Assembly (NCBI RefSeq): GCF_029867415.1
Contig: NC_081180.1
Coordinates: forward strand, 145,018,731 to 145,082,730
From: Vicia villosa
Lineage: Eukaryota > Streptophyta > Magnoliopsida > Fabales > Fabaceae
DNA length: 64,000 nt
Direction: 5' to 3'
The notes under the pieces: model-generated
Seen by the model: only the letters and a program-made list of their open reading frames with translations
Database searches by the model: none
What the model was told of the DNA's origin: nothing
Part shown: piece by piece, positions 63,740 through 64,000 of the stretch
How the letters are laid out: each line of letters opens with the position of its first letter
How positions within the stretch are numbered: the stretch's first letter is position 1
Program-made: the position numbers and the translations under genes

Positions 63740-64000
63740 TGTAACGCCCCGAATTTAATTAATTGGTTAATTAAATTATTAAAGTATTTAAATATTGGAT
63801 TTAGTCGAAATTGGATGGTCGGTATTATTTTAAGAGGCGTATTTGGATTTATTAAGTTAAAGTTGGATTTAGTCAGATAGTCGGAAGAATAATATTAAGA
63901 ATAATATTATTTATTTATTGAGATGTTTATTGAAATTTTCGCATTTTGGGACGATTTAGTCGGTATTAGTTCGAGATGGCTGATCGATATTTAATTGAAG
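63740..64000 (+). repeat. 3' LTR of the chromovirus-like element (cut by the window end)
   Basis: The visible 261 bp match the start of the 5' LTR (58474-58734) without a difference that I can find. The remainder lies outside the window. Confidence 0.92.

Overview
The window is plant nuclear DNA from a repeat-rich genome. It is most likely a papilionoid legume of the Vicia/pea/Medicago type. That is an inference: it rests on a Ty3/gypsy element with an extra ORF upstream of gag and a primer-binding site TGGCGACTCTGCTGGGGA, the hallmarks of legume Ogre elements, next to Tat-, SIRE- and chromovirus-like sequences. Almost all of the 64 kb is transposable elements in nested layers. The only recognisable host genes are two copies of a seed-maturation LEA (SMP-domain) gene, plus scattered gene fragments.

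Layout. 1-7.8 kb: LEA copy 1 (minus strand), split by a young Copia element (1252-6984, TSD AACGG). That element was itself hit by a 778-bp hAT-type non-autonomous element (4741-5518, TSD ATTTTGAT) between gag and protease. 7.97-8.66 kb: non-autonomous CACTA element. 8.7-12.8 kb: decayed Ty3/gypsy Tat-type pol and a 69-bp minisatellite. 14.0-15.0 kb: decayed plant-mobile-domain-like coding sequence. 16.2-21.8 kb: apparently full-length L1-type LINE with intact ORF1 and ORF2. 21.9-23.7 kb: 5'-truncated LINE on the other strand. 24.6-26.3 kb: exon fragments of unrelated genes (O-fucosyltransferase, U-box-type coiled coil). 27.5-32.3 kb: second Copia element with 117-bp LTRs and a single frameshift, inserted in the 3' flank of LEA copy 2. 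32.5-33.8 kb: LEA copy 2, open but internally shortened, with a Tourist-like MITE in its promoter. 34.9-37.3 kb: hAT transposase pseudogene. 38.4 kb: Stowaway hairpin. 40.2-42.4 kb: 2.2-kb solo LTR.

42.6-64 kb: an Ogre LTR with a polypurine tract on its left and a primer-binding site on its right (so shared by two element bodies), Ogre ORF1 and gag, then a SIRE-like Copia inside the Ogre gag, a chromovirus-like element with a coding-poor interior inside the SIRE, and a TG...CA solo-LTR-like unit inside the first bases of that element's LTR.

The two LEA copies lie about 26 kb apart in the same orientation and share promoter, coding and 3'-flank sequence, so they are a tandem duplication later expanded by transposons. 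Both promoters keep RY (CATGCA) and ABRE (ACACGTGT) elements next to each other, as expected for ABA/ABI3-controlled seed expression. I found no new functional system. The value of the window is a datable record of nested insertions and of the divergent fates of a duplicated seed gene.
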